Made by a program: the position numbers and the translations under genes. From Plazaster borealis (Eukaryota > Echinodermata > Asteroidea > Forcipulatida > Labidiasteridae): DNA of 64,000 nt. Position 1 is the stretch's first letter. Every line of letters begins with the position of its first letter. Location: positions 14,675,486-14,739,485 of the forward strand of contig CM037460.1 in NCBI GenBank assembly GCA_021014325.1. Reading direction: 5' to 3'. A model generated the notes under the pieces. It was given only the letters and a program-made list of their open reading frames with translations, made no database searches and was not told the DNA's origin. Below, piece after piece: positions 39,001 through 44,656 of the stretch.

Positions 39001-42000
39001 GGGTACACCATGCCCCACAGCGAGCACCAAATGAATATACCACATATTCACATTGTTTTTATCCCCTCTTTTAAGTTTCATTTATCATGTTATCATTTTA
39101 ATTAATTATGTATGTGTGAATTAGTATAACTTGTCTGTAAATTATGTTAGTGTTTGGGCAAACCCAAATTCTGATGCATCTTTTTCATCTTTGGTAGACT
39201 TTGTGTGTAGCTCTGTAACCAGACCTTAATTACCAAGCTTTCCACGTTGTGTTTTATGATCTTTATATTTTATCATTCTAGTTATTTTTTACATTCTATG
39301 TGTCACTTAACATTGTTATGTGGTAACATTTAAGATCAAAGATTACTAAATGGCAGAAAAAGCCAGTTAAAGATTTATATTGATGCGTTTTAATTTATTG
39401 ATTGCTATAAATGCACATTTTTATTTTGGCTTTACTTTGGTATAATTAGATTAGCTTTCTTTAAATTAACAATATTTTAGCGCAGTTTTTGGGTATAAGT
39501 ATTATATTAAGCAATGCTACTTTGTTGATTGATGTATTTCATCTGTTTCTTTGCACAGTTTTATTTGGGTATTCTTTCACGTCTAATTTTGTTCATGGTC
39601 ACCAGAATTAAAAATTTTAACTCAAATCTGTTGTGTGCTTTTGTTAGGTCTTCCAAATGGGTCGTCGCAACCGAGCTACAGCCACTACGGACATGAACGA
39701 GCACAGCTCACGCTCCCATGCTCTGCTCTGTGTCCGTATCATCGGCCAGAACAAGGCCTCAGGCAAACGCAATATCGGTAGGAAAAAAAATCACTCACTA
39801 ATTATTCTGAAAGGATGGATCCCTTATGGAAGACTTTAAGGGACACTAGGTTGCAGAAGATGTTCATATACCAGGACCCAATTTCATAGAGCTGCTTAAC
39901 CCTGCTACCAATGTTTCCCAATGTTTCACATAGTATCTATGTTTCTAAAACAAAACCGAATGTCTGTTTCATATTATTTTTTCAGACACTTTTACAAGAC
40001 AAAATTGTGTCAAAAACTTGACAATATTAGCCATGTCTGGTCGTATGGTGATGATTATATAGATATGAATGGTCTCTGAAGGGTTAAGCACAAAAAGTAG
40101 CTGAGCACAACAAAATCTTGCTTACCAGATTAAGGTTACCAGCCAAAATATCATGTCATGTGTACTATCTGTAACTGGTATCCGGCATATTTGTTAAGCA
40201 ATATTTTCTGCTTAAGCAGCTCTATGAAATTAGGCCCAGGCAACTTTCCATAATTGTCTAGTTCTGAGAATGCGCACATTTCCAGGAACATCGGAATTAT
40301 CTGGTAAGTCTGCTGAAACCGAGTATCACAGAAAGCCTGCCATTGTGGGCTCCACTCCTTTACAAAGTGGAGAAGGTCGGGGGTAGGAGGTGGGAGAGCT
40401 GTCCTGCTTCTTAAAAACATAATCGCATTGCAGAGCTGCCAACATTTGCATCTTGCAACCAGGGAGATTTTGTGCAACACTTGGGGAGATATTTAGATTT
40501 ACATTCAACATTATAGGAAAAAAAGGTTTCCATAATCAGGGAGATTTTCAAATTAGTTCATCAGAACATGGAAAGATTGGTTTATTTTCAGGGAACTTTC
40601 TGCAGAATCAGGGAGAGTTGGCAGCTCTGGCATTGTTACATTGACCTCTATTCCCAAGATGAGACCATAATACAAAAAAAACTTTTAATGATTTGATTTT
40701 TATACAATATACAAATATACTTGGGTGGTTTCAGTGAATATTTGTGACCTTTCTCTTCATTTTGGTTTTGTCTTTGCCGAATTTCTAACAATATTTCTAA
40801 ACTTCAAACCGTTATTTGTTGTCTCCCTCCAGGTAAGCTGAACTTGGTGGACCTTGCCGGGTCGGAGAGAGTTAATAAGTCCGGCTCAAACACAGACACA
40901 ACCCGACTCAAGGAAGCCCAGAGTATCAACAAGTCCTTGTCATCTCTGGGCGACGTCATATACGCACTGCGCAGCAAACAAGGGCACATTCCGTATAGAA
41001 ACTCGAAGCTTACTTACCTACTCCAAGAATCACTGGGTAAGTACATTGGGTCTAGTATTAAATACTATTTTGATGTCAGACCACTACTATGCTACTATGT
41101 GTCTTTGTAATGATCCTAGTGTGCAGAAGCAATAATATACAAATATTGGATGCCCATATGAGGACAATATAGCAGAATATAGTCACGAGGTGAACTCTGG
41201 ACTGTTCCATCTTGGAAAAGGCCGAGTGAAATGGAACAGTCCGGATTTCAGAAAGTGGTTATATTCTGCTATATTTTATGAATAAAATACATCCTAAAAT
41301 TGTTTAATATACCTCACACATAGATCCTTACCATTTGATATTTTTCATGTAATTCATAATTTATTTCAAACATAAATAATACAAAGTTTTGAAAAATTTA
41401 TAATTTATTTCAACTATAAGGTATTAAATGGCTGATAAAGACATATTTGTAGCTGTTTAAGACCGGTTGGCTATAAGCACTTTTGACATTCATAGCCATA
41501 CTCGTGTTAGCTTACCTTCTAAACCATTTGACCTACAGTTCTTTTTCTTGACAACATTTTTGACAAAAACTCTCTATTGTTGATATTTGTCTCACTCTCA
41601 GGAGGTGACAGTAAGACGCTAATGGTTGTACAGATTTCACCGGTCACAAAGAATGTAAGCGAGTCGCAGTGCAGCCTCAGTTTTGCCCAGAGGGTCCGGG
41701 CTGTGGAGCTGGGTGCGGCCTCCAAAAAAAGCGAAGCAGCAGAGGTAGCTGTGCTTAAAGACAGGCTGGCGCAGTATGAGGTGAGAATCTATATTTTCTT
41801 TTCACCAGTAATATATTCTTCAGATGATGTTCGAGACCCAAAAGTCACTGCCGAGAAAAGATGTCTCGAGTGTTAATCGTATTTCTACTTGTATACTCTC
41901 CTGCCAAACACGCCCTTGCCACAAAATTCCACATGAGACTGTAGAGACCAAGTCCACAGTACACAAGCCATGGTAACACCAGCTGTACAAACAGAAGAAA

Positions 42001-43122
42001 CCCATGCACCCTATGTCAGCCTAGTATGTTTGGTGCTTTGTGGCAGACTGTGGTACCAGTGTTAAACTGTACAAACAGAAGAAACCCATGCACCAAATGC
42101 CAGCCTGGAAGGTATGGTACTTTGTGACAGACTGTGGTACCAGTGGCAAACTGTACAAACTGAAGAAACCCATGCAACCAATGCTAGCCTGGAAGGTGTG
42201 GTACTTTGTGGCAGACTGTGGTACCAGTGTCAAACTGTACAAACAGAAGAAACCCATTGCTAGCCTGGAAGGTGTGGTACTTTCTGGTAGATTGTGGTAC
42301 TAGTGTCCAGCTGTACCAACAAAAGAAACAGAAGAAACCCATTGCTAGCCTGGAAGGTGTGGTACTTTGTGGCAGACTGTGGTACCAATGTCCAGCTGTA
42401 CAAACAGAAGAAACCCATGAACCCAATGCTAGCCTGGAAGGTATGGTACTTTTTGGCAGACTGTGGTACCAGAGTCAAACGGTGCAAACAGAAGAAAACC
42501 CATTGCTAGCCTGGAAGGTGTGGTACTTTGTGGCAGTATGTGGTTAGGAAGAGTGCATTTTGTCTGTTAAAGCGTTCATCTTCAAGAAGCTGTTAGTCGT
42601 CCACCAATGTCTTGTGTTTTGATGCTCTACCTTTGGGAAGAGATAAAGGTTATCGGCCACACAGTTTTAAGTATGCGAAAGAGGATTCTTGAGGGTGCTA
42701 TTGTGACCTGTTTTGTTTTGTTTTTTGGGTGGGGGGGGGGGGTCGCCATTTGCAAAAAAAACAAATAAACAATTAATGTGTCCATATGATCAATTTATCA
42801 CTAAAATAAACAGTGCATGAAAGGGTCAACTCTATGCAGGAAGGTAGCTCGTTGTGGTCTCCGCACCAGCATCACACCTGAGGACACCGACATAGCTCGT
42901 CCTCTGTCTGCCCCTCATTGTAGATGTACCAATATACATCACGGTTAACATTCCCTTTTCCCTCAGGCAAACATTCTGACCAAAAGCAGTTGTAAAATGT
43001 GGAGGCTTTTTTGTATTTTTATTTTGTTCCAGGATGGACCAACATCAGGTTATCACTCGTCACCAACAAGGAGCACCAAGGGCAGCACCCCTACAAGAAC
43101 ACGGGGTACCCCACGACGATGA
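9723..43122 (+). CDS. KIFC3: KIFC3-like kinesin-14 motor protein (17 exons, 5' end missing)
   Basis: Minus-end-directed microtubule motor with its motor at the C-terminus. Exons: 9723-9855, 16729-16788, 25515-25603, 27201-27393, 28119-28366, 29295-29450, 30810-31010, 32255-32434, 33236-33502, 34891-35184, 35894-35998, 37776-37906, 38598-38718, 39648-39777, 40833-41036, 41602-41780, 43033-43122; all junctions are AG/GT, phases agree, total 2781 nt. Counting from the first visible codon: residues 1-70 are Ser/Asp-rich; about 75-530 is long coiled coil; the kinesin-14 neck ([18 protein letters not shown]) runs straight into the motor (about 547-880). P-loop GQTGSGKT is at 631-638, switch I NEHSSRSH and switch II DLAGSER are intact, then a short basic Ser/Thr tail. 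The segment [13 protein letters not shown] and the neck fit KIFC3 better than KIFC1. Family roles: transport toward minus ends, adherens junctions, centrosome cohesion. The 5' exon is unidentified because an in-frame TAG precedes 9723. Confidence 0.93.
9933..10741. mobile_element. hAT-like non-autonomous element, CTCGTACG family, copy 1
   Basis: 809 bp with no coding capacity. Its outer parts are arrays of a 16-bp unit (CTCGTACGCACACAAA) pointing inwards from the left (9946-10050) and inverted at the right (about 10590-10735). Ends: GAATGCTGGTCAACTCG on the left and the inverse of GGAAACAGGTCAACTCG on the right. Flanked by the exact 8-bp repeat GTTTAGAT at 9925-9932 and 10742-10749. An 8-bp TSD is typical of hAT transposons; the arrays would be transposase-binding sites. 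Lies in kinesin intron 1. Confidence 0.88.
11221..11860. repeat. Repeat remnants in kinesin intron 1
   Basis: 11338-11416 holds two head-to-tail copies of a unit with CTACTGCCGCGGAGTAGAT and GAATTCGGGAGACT; both occur inverted at 37608-37700. 11626-11860 is a truncated copy of MITE A (CTTCCTGCGTGGACATAACC, GCTCCAGATTTTT). Non-coding. Confidence 0.6.
12382..13079. repeat. Diverged tandem duplication, period about 340-360 bp
   Basis: Block 12382-12718 and block 12719-13079 share, in order, CTAGCAGAGTCT, GAGAGAAAGGCAGA-type purine runs, GGAGACAAAG, GGGCTGGTTT, AAAAAGTAATTA, GAATGAG-CA and GGGGATATC. One dispersed repeat duplicated in place. Confidence 0.65.
13156..14065. mobile_element. hAT-like non-autonomous element, CTCGTACG family, copy 2
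   Basis: 910 bp, same architecture as copy 1: left array at about 13167-13290, right array at about 13870-14050, shared internal sequence (TTCGCCGTTTT, AAGTTTTCCGTTTGTG, GGGAGTTTTTCCCGTTTGG). The exact 8-bp repeat GTCTGGAG flanks it at 13148-13155 and 14066-14073. Different TSDs from copy 1 show the two are independent insertions 3.2 kb apart in the same intron, not a segmental duplication. Confidence 0.88.
14315..14425 (+). mobile_element. SINE family U, internal fragment
   Basis: Contains GTAAAAGAACCCAGA-CACTTAT and AGGG-GTTAACCC-type words of the U body. Head and tail are missing. Confidence 0.5.
15166..15313. mobile_element. MITE family C copy
   Basis: Short palindromic element: TTTCATAGAGCTGCTT at the left, its inverse (GCAGCTCTATGAAAT) at the right, and internal AAGTAGCTAAGCAC and AAGGTTACCAGCC. 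Terminal inverted repeats define the family; no coding. Confidence 0.75.
15388..15715. mobile_element. Repeat family E copy
   Basis: Shares CACTAGC-GCGTACA, CACCACTTCTCAACTTGCC, AACTGGTTGTAATC, AAAACTTCCTGGGGG and TACTTTACAAAAAG with the copy at 26610-26968. A partial inverted copy is at 19081-19210. Confidence 0.65.
15716..17833. other. Intronic sequence around kinesin exon 2
   Basis: Apart from the 60-nt exon at 16729 I recognise no gene. 17155-17270 has two words in common (ACACCCCTCTGGC) suggesting a small duplication. Remainder unassigned. Confidence 0.35.
16729..16788 (+). CDS. KIFC3: Kinesin exon, acidic 20-residue segment
   Basis: A 60-nt exon between TTTCAG and GTAAGA, encoding [19 protein letters not shown]. 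Its phase matches both neighbours, which is the main evidence for such a small exon. Confidence 0.85.
17834..19080. other. Intron 2: fragments of MITE C and A
   Basis: 17838-17890 is the left end of MITE C. 18835-19015 carries diverged words of MITE A (GAAAATTTCAGTTGAAAAGG, AAAATCTGGAGCG, GGAAGAATAATC). No gene. Confidence 0.5.
19081..19210 (-). repeat. Repeat family E, partial inverted copy
   Basis: CTTTGTAAAGTAGCCCACC-type start, CCCCCAGGAAGTTTTAGTAG and GCAATCACAACCAGTT are reverse complements of the right half of the E copies. Confidence 0.65.
19446..19612. repeat. 48-bp tandem pair next to a 24-bp palindromic repeat
   Basis: AGAAAAACACCAT-GCTGC-TAGAATTG-GTGCTTTCAGATGCCT occurs twice (from 19446 and 19494). 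It is followed by AAAGGCTTCATGCCTGAAGCC twice (about 19544 and 19574); each is a near-perfect palindrome, giving hairpin potential. Confidence 0.65.
19900..20175 (+). repeat. Repeat family F, third copy
   Basis: GGCCAAATGCCACTTAAAAC, GAGGACCAGTCA, AAAAAGCTGGCAGACTAGTG and AAGGGCAAACCCT match the copies at 6925 and 7345. It contains about 60 bp not present in them. Confidence 0.65.
20540..20570. repeat. (ATTT)n microsatellite
   Basis: About seven tandem ATTT units between F-family-like flanks. Confidence 0.85.
20700..21020. mobile_element. MITE family H copy
   Basis: Contains ACCATTTTTTTCTGTGAA, AATTAAGGACA, GTGCATGGTTTTTCACTATT, AATTTTCACAGGTTTG and ACCAATCCTGTATAATACC, all found inverted at 48780-49145. 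Confidence 0.65.
21270..21395. mobile_element. Head-to-head pair of tRNA-derived SINE heads (family T)
   Basis: The + half at 21331-21395 has an A box (TGGTCTAGTGG, 21334-21344) and a B box (GGTTTGAATCC, 21378-21388) in tRNA spacing. The - half at about 21335-21270 is a second copy facing it (CTCTAGCAATGG, GGGTTTGAATC). Downstream TTTTTTCACAGTGCTTA belongs to the SINE body. Similar arrangements occur at 51190-51310 and, one-sided, at 28594-28665. Confidence 0.75.
21906..24980 (+). pseudogene. LINE polyprotein: APE endonuclease and reverse transcriptase, frameshifted
   Basis: Would nick target DNA and copy the element's RNA. Frame 1 (21906-22292): hydrophobic N-terminus ([13 protein letters not shown]), GDISPNPGP, then endonuclease residues NSRSIRNK and CLTETWLS. 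A frameshift near 22270 moves the reading on; [27 protein letters not shown] and HSDH follow with more shifts and a stop. The longest frame (23224-24918) is [36 protein letters not shown] and FADD at 24160-24171. A shift near 24780 moves the C-terminal segment to another frame, stopping at 24978-24980. At least four lesions, so inactive. Confidence 0.88.
22119..22145 (+). other. 2A-like (ribosome-skipping type) motif in LINE
   Basis: Codes GDISPNPGP. The NPGP core and upstream D-I match the 2A consensus D-(V/I)-E-x-NPGP, but the usual Glu is Ser. It directly follows a hydrophobic stretch ([11 protein letters not shown]), as in 2A-bearing LINEs of echinoderms. Confidence 0.6.
25515..25603 (+). 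CDS. KIFC3: Kinesin exon, start of coiled coil
   Basis: Encodes a highly charged helix ([16 protein letters not shown]) bounded by CTCTCAG and GTGAGC. The acceptor lies only 51 bp after the tail of the LINE in the preceding intron. Confidence 0.93.
26033..26360. mobile_element. MITE with GGCCCTGTACACTATTGGTAA terminus
   Basis: Left end AAAGGCCCTGTACACTATTGG and right end CCAAAAGTGTACATG are imperfect inverted repeats. Internal words (CGATGACCAATTGAGC, TTTCACAGGTTTG) recur in the remnant at 2195-2310 and in family H. Confidence 0.65.
26610..26968. mobile_element. Repeat family E copy
   Basis: Matches 15388-15715 along its length: CACTAGCCCGGCGTACAATG at the left, CCGGTGGGCTACTTTACAAA at the right. 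The two ends are mutually inverted in part (ACTAGC/GGGCTA). Confidence 0.65.
27201..27393 (+). CDS. KIFC3: Kinesin exon, coiled coil
   Basis: 64 codons of Lys/Glu/Gln-rich heptads ending YELESELKG, flanked by TTTTTTCAG and GTACAT. Ends in phase 1. Confidence 0.93.
28119..28366 (+). CDS. KIFC3: Kinesin exon, coiled coil with Ser/Pro linker
   Basis: Opens with a flexible [13 protein letters not shown] linker and continues as helix ([16 protein letters not shown]). GC-rich third positions stand out from the AT-rich introns. Donor GTAAGA. Confidence 0.93.
28490..28850 (-). mobile_element. tRNA-derived SINE family T, two partial copies
   Basis: 28594-28665 is a tRNA-like head on the minus strand (B box GGTTCGTATCC read in reverse; ACCACTAGACCACCGAGC). 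Its body is at 28500-28590 (GGGATAAAGAATT, CAGTACTTTCC). A second body copy lacking the head is at 28725-28845. Confidence 0.65.
29295..29450 (+). CDS. KIFC3: Kinesin exon, coiled coil
   Basis: 52 codons in phase 0 ([18 protein letters not shown] core) between GGCAG and GTACCC. Confidence 0.92.
29476..30262. mobile_element. Long palindromic MITE, family A, full length
   Basis: Ends are AAAGGGTCTGTATACGTTTG and its inverse. Both arms (29476-29790 and 29800-30262) carry GCTCCAGATTTTT, GTGGACATAACC and ACTGCAGTTATGGAAAAA in mirror order, so the whole unit folds back. The right arm is interrupted by an (AAT)n run and about 100 bp at 30063-30170. Shorter relatives: 46083-46459, 49789-50158, 62709-63102. 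Confidence 0.8.
30061..30098. repeat. (AAT)n microsatellite
   Basis: About 11 uninterrupted AAT units inside the right arm of MITE A. Confidence 0.9.
30810..31010 (+). CDS. KIFC3: Kinesin exon, coiled coil
   Basis: 67 codons in phase 0, heptad-rich ([19 protein letters not shown]), flanked by TTCTGCAG and GTACAT. Confidence 0.92.
31096..31515 (+). mobile_element. Dispersed repeat M, copy 1
   Basis: Shares with 52125-52515 the ordered words ACATCTGACGTCACAC, GTGAATAACGCCAGATACC, GATCCTGCC, TTTGACCTCGC, GACGATCGAAAGT, GGAAAGCTTACGTCACTGC, ATTGTATCCAATGAAATC and AAAGACAGGGGACCAGTCTA. About 400 bp, same orientation, no coding frame. Confidence 0.75.
31945..32085. mobile_element. Short MITE N, copy 1
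   Basis: GGCGGCTACAG near the left and CTGTAGCCCTAGCC near the right are inverted relatives. ACGTCCTATACTTCAA in the middle is shared with 53095-53225. Confidence 0.65.
32255..32434 (+). CDS. KIFC3: Kinesin exon, KIFC3-characteristic coiled coil
   Basis: 60 codons beginning [13 protein letters not shown], which aligns with the equivalent vertebrate KIFC3 segment and supports the subfamily call. The acceptor (CTTGAAG) is weak; donor GTATGT. Confidence 0.88.
32490..32732. mobile_element. MITE family D, copy 1
   Basis: TTTAACCCTCTAGAGACTAT at the left and ATGGTTTCTAAAGGGTTAAA at the right are inverted termini. Internal AAAAGTGTCTGAAATAATAA and AGATACTATGTTAACATGG are shared with copies at 33890 and 39898. 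Confidence 0.8.
33003..33200 (+). repeat. tRNA-Asn-like remnant split by a 110-bp insertion
   Basis: The left part (GATAGCTCAGTTGTTAAGAG-CGCCGACACGTTA) and right part (CGTTAATCCGGAGGTCG, GGTTCAAATCC) together resemble a tRNA-Asn gene or SINE head. They are separated by unrelated DNA (about 33043-33158) exactly at the anticodon region. The tail after the B box is T-rich, as in pol III genes. Confidence 0.6.
33236..33502 (+). CDS. KIFC3: Kinesin exon, coiled coil before neck
   Basis: 89 codons in phase 0, with a break in the helix at [16 protein letters not shown], as in KIFC3 before the neck. Acceptor AACACAG, donor GTGAGT. Confidence 0.92.
33668..33842. mobile_element. MITE family C copy
   Basis: GGGCCCAATTTCATAGA at the left and TCTATGAAATTGGGCCC at the right are near-perfect inverted termini; 175 bp. 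Confidence 0.85.
33890..34176. mobile_element. MITE family D, copy 2
   Basis: TTAACCCTTTAGAGACCAT left and ATGGTCTCTAAAGGGTTAA right, 19 bp perfectly inverted; about 287 bp. Best preserved copy. Confidence 0.88.
34177..34890. other. Intron before the neck exon, no gene
   Basis: ACTCACACATAGATCCTT near 34486 recurs near 41310, so this stretch contains an unnamed dispersed repeat. Nothing else recognised. Confidence 0.35.
34891..35184 (+). CDS. KIFC3: Kinesin exon, neck and start of motor
   Basis: Contains the kinesin-14 neck helix, [13 protein letters not shown] opening the motor, and strand 2-3 residues (TFEVDKVFQ). The neck preceding the motor is what marks minus-end-directed kinesin-14. 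Confidence 0.96.
35318..35540 (+). mobile_element. tRNA-derived SINE with variant tail
   Basis: The head GTCGTGGCCGAGCGG with B box GGTTCGAATCC (35366-35376) and GTGACACTTGTGTCCTTGAG match family U, but the body then changes to GGTACCGGCGAGAGCTGGGG and ATGGACTGGCATCCTGTCC. A related family sharing only the head. Confidence 0.75.
35894..35998 (+). CDS. KIFC3: Kinesin exon, P-loop
   Basis: Encodes [15 protein letters not shown], the Walker A nucleotide-binding loop, intact. Confidence 0.97.
36010..36740. other. Intron, no gene
   Basis: 36045-36120 retains fragments of MITE C-like text (AACAATTTTCC, GGGTTACCAG). The rest is unassigned. Confidence 0.3.
36754..37165 (+). mobile_element. tRNA-derived SINE family U, near full length
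   Basis: tRNA Leu/Ser-like head (GTCGTGGCCGCGCGG, B box GGTTCGAGTCC at 36822-36832), then GACACTTAACCATTATTGC, CACGTAAAAGAATCCAG, ACAGCACCTTGTAAACCA, GCTGTATAAGAACTCAGTAT and an AT-rich tail. About 410 bp, the best copy in the window. Confidence 0.85.
37363..37715 (+). repeat. Repeat family B with adjoining unit shared with 11.3 kb
   Basis: 37363-37570: GCCAGAGCTGCCAACTCTCC, ATTCTGCAGAAAGTTCCCTG, TGCAAGATGCAAATGTTGGC. 37608-37700: two CTACTC(T/C)GCGGCAGTAGA units, inverse to 11338-11416. The same B block is inverted at 40434-40637, 3 kb away. Confidence 0.7.
37776..37906 (+). CDS. KIFC3: Kinesin exon, motor core
   Basis: Encodes NPGINQRAL and [11 protein letters not shown], conserved motor strands. 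Ends in phase 2. Confidence 0.96.
37907..38597. other. Intron, no gene
   Basis: Words CTGCCAACTGTTCAGATTTA and AATGTTGGCAGGTATGCC at about 38055 and 38350 are inverted, framing a foldback-like unit of about 300 bp. Otherwise unassigned. Confidence 0.35.
38598..38718 (+). CDS. KIFC3: Kinesin exon, motor core
   Basis: Completes the split Arg and encodes RDLLSD and [13 protein letters not shown]. The GLYVPGL loop is shared with KIFC3 and other kinesin-14s. Confidence 0.96.
38720..39647. other. Intron, no gene
   Basis: AT-rich with C- and G-homopolymers near 38928 and 38994 that are mutually complementary (hairpin potential). No repeat family recognised. Confidence 0.35.
39648..39777 (+). CDS. 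KIFC3: Kinesin exon, switch I
   Basis: Encodes [20 protein letters not shown], the switch I ATP-sensing loop. Ends one base into a Gly codon. Confidence 0.96.
39873..40236. mobile_element. MITE C interrupted by MITE D (nested)
   Basis: Termini ACCCAATTTCATAGAGCTGC (left) and GCAGCTCTATGAAATTAGGC (right) are family C. At 39897-40087 the C sequence is broken by a family D copy (TTAACCCTGCTACCAATG ... GGTCTCTGAAGGGTTAA, internal AGATACTATG inverted relative to copy 2). D therefore inserted after C. Confidence 0.8.
40434..40637 (-). repeat. Repeat family B, inverted copy
   Basis: CAGAGCTGCCAACATTTGC at the left and GAGTTGGCAGCTCTGGC at the right are the reverse of 37363-37570. Its own ends are mutually inverted (GCAGAGCTGCCAAC/GTTGGCAGCTCTG), so B itself may be a MITE. 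Confidence 0.75.
40833..41036 (+). CDS. KIFC3: Kinesin exon, switch II and microtubule-binding helix
   Basis: Encodes [26 protein letters not shown] and [13 protein letters not shown], the switch II loop and the main tubulin-contact helices. All invariant residues are present. Confidence 0.97.
41166..41276. repeat. Foldback hairpin, 111 bp
   Basis: ATATAGCAGAATATAGTCAC at the left and GTGGTTATATTCTGCTATAT at the right pair with one bulge; inner GGACTGTTCCA/TGGAACAGTCC also pair, extending the stem. Confidence 0.8.
41602..41780 (+). CDS. KIFC3: Kinesin exon, end of motor and start of tail
   Basis: Encodes [14 protein letters not shown] and [11 protein letters not shown], closing the motor, then a short charged helix. 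Donor GTGAGA. Confidence 0.95.
41960..42545. repeat. Minisatellite, about 7 units of 77-84 bp
   Basis: Tandem units carry ACTGTGGTACCAGTGT, AACTGTACAAACAGAAGAAA, CCCAT and GCTAGCCTGGAAGGTGTGGT. Full units (from about 42046, 42130, 42291, 42375) are 84 bp; others lack 7 bp after CCCAT. Because 84 is a multiple of three, both strands stay open for long stretches, but the array is intronic (41781-43032) and not joined to any exon in frame. Confidence 0.9.
42546..43032. other. Last kinesin intron, no gene
   Basis: Contains a run of 13 G at 42730-42742 and no recognisable repeat. Confidence 0.4.
43033..43122 (+). CDS. KIFC3: Kinesin last exon, basic tail and stop
   Basis: 29 codons plus TGA at 43120-43122; Ser/Thr/Arg-rich, ending RTRGTPRR. 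Chosen because it follows GTTCCAG in the right phase and resembles the basic, Ser-rich KIFC3 C-terminus. Confidence 0.85.
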   Translation, partial: DGPTSGYHSSPTRSTKGSTPTRTRGTPRR

Positions 43123-43257
43123 TTTAAAAAACCAAGACCCGCCACTGGGATATGTAATAAGGGTGCACCCCACTAAATAGGGAGAAAACAGAGCGCCGGC
43201 CTCATTTATATTTTGTAGGCCTTCAAAATATTCTATATTAAACAGATTTGAGAGCCC

Positions 43258-43263
43258 AATAAA
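43258..43263 (+). terminator. Candidate polyadenylation signal of kinesin gene
   Basis: AATAAA 136 bp after the kinesin stop codon, followed within 40 bp by a GT-containing stretch. It is the first canonical hexamer after the stop. Confidence 0.55.
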
Positions 43264-43450
43264 GAGGGGACAGTGTACAATGTTGCCCAATTGTGACCTG
43301 TTTTTATTTGGAGGGAGAATAACTCGACGGGCCTTGGGACTCCCCATATCAAATTGAGCACAGGATAAAGGTTCAAGAGTTAATGGATTATCAAAAGCTA
43401 ATAAGCTAATAAGCCTCCTAAGAAAGAAAACTGTAACTGTCATGTACAAG

Positions 43451-43778
43451 GTTAGGCACCACACAAAAAGAACGATGAATAATGATGAAAGTGTAGGGGT
43501 TAAGCCCTATATTTCTGCTGCATAGATCAAAAACCCTTTTAATCTGCTGTTTACAAATAGTATGTCTAGGTGTTCACGGCAAAGAAGCAGCCAATTTCAT
43601 TTTATTGCATTTATATTAAAGCGAAAGGTTAGGTACCACACAAAAAGAATGATGAATAATGATGAAAGTGTAGGGGTTAAGCCCTATATTTCTGCTGCAT
43701 AGATCAAACACCCTTTTAATCTGCTGTTTACAAATAGTATGTCTAGGTGATCACGGCAAAGAAGTGGCCAATTTCACT
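43451..43778. repeat. Direct duplication, about 155 bp, period 177 bp
   Basis: GTTAGG(C/T)ACCACACAAAAAG, GATGAATAATGATGAAAGTG, TTAAGCCCTATATTTCTGCT and AGTATGTCTAGGTG occur twice, from 43451 and from 43628, at about 95% identity by eye. The right copy abuts the LINE endonuclease fragment. Confidence 0.85.
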
Positions 43779-43780
43779 TT

Positions 43781-44656
43781 CCTGTCTTCTTTTGAAACTG
43801 GGTGTTGGCTACGATGAAGTTTGCCTCTGTTGCCAGGTCAGAAAGGTACTTCCCATTCCTGTTAGTATTGTCATGATAGCTAAACCTTCCATCCTCCGGT
43901 CCAACTTGGGCGTTAAAATCACCAATCACCATCAGGACATTATGTGCTGGGACACTCGACTCAATAGCGCTCCTGAGATCGTTGTAGTGGTCTGCTACTA
44001 CTACGTCTTCCTCTACAACATTAGTCGGGCAATAGGTGACAAACTGTTGTTGCCAGATTACCCTGGAAGTTTCTGTCATTGTAGGATTTGACACTAGCTA
44101 GTGAGTTTTTGGCATTGGTATTCAGTACAATACCTACTCGCCCTGTAGCAGCTCCAACAGAATTCTTTGTGGCTGAGGATGTGATAAGGGTTCTGCCAAG
44201 AATGCTCTCATATTTGATGGTTTCCTCATGAACTATTCGGTGTTCTTGGATACCAAGCACTTCAATGTTGTACTCAATCAGGTTATGCACCAGTTCTTCC
44301 CTGCACTTTTGCTCCTGAAATGTCCTTACGTTCATGGTGGAGATTGTTGTAGTTTTCCGACAATTGACAAGGTTTCTCCTCCTACAGACACCACCTTCAG
44401 GCTTGTCCCTCCCATCTGGGTTTGGGGGCAGGTCGTCATTTGATCCTCTTAGATCGGTGTCTGCACCAAGAGAAGTTTGATCTGAAGTAGGGACTCTAGC
44501 CCTAGTGTTGTATACTTTTGCCATCATAGTTTTTCTTTTGCTAATATGAACTGTGGTCGCAGGTGGTACAGCTAGGTTTGTCAAATGAGTTTTCCTTCTC
44601 CAAATTGTCCAGTGGCCGTTGGAAATGTATTGAAACAACACCATTCTCATCCGCAC
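43781..44656 (-). pseudogene. LINE APE-endonuclease fragment
   Basis: Two minus-strand segments in different frames make most of an endonuclease/exonuclease/phosphatase domain from a non-LTR retrotransposon. 44656-44021 has STMNVRTFQ, IEYNIEVLGIQEHRI and GRVGIVLN; 44094-43774 has VTYCPTN and the conserved VIGDFNAQVG. A frameshift near 44080 separates them, and the sequence stops after QFQKKTGK where a reverse transcriptase should follow. A 3'-deleted, frame-broken fragment of an RTE-like element; often mislabelled 'craniofacial development protein 2-like'. Confidence 0.8.

Noticed and set aside
42040..42547. Open frames of periodic 28-residue repeats in the last kinesin intron
   Set aside because: They arise from an 84-bp minisatellite, are open on both strands, and reading on from the preceding exon meets a stop before the array.
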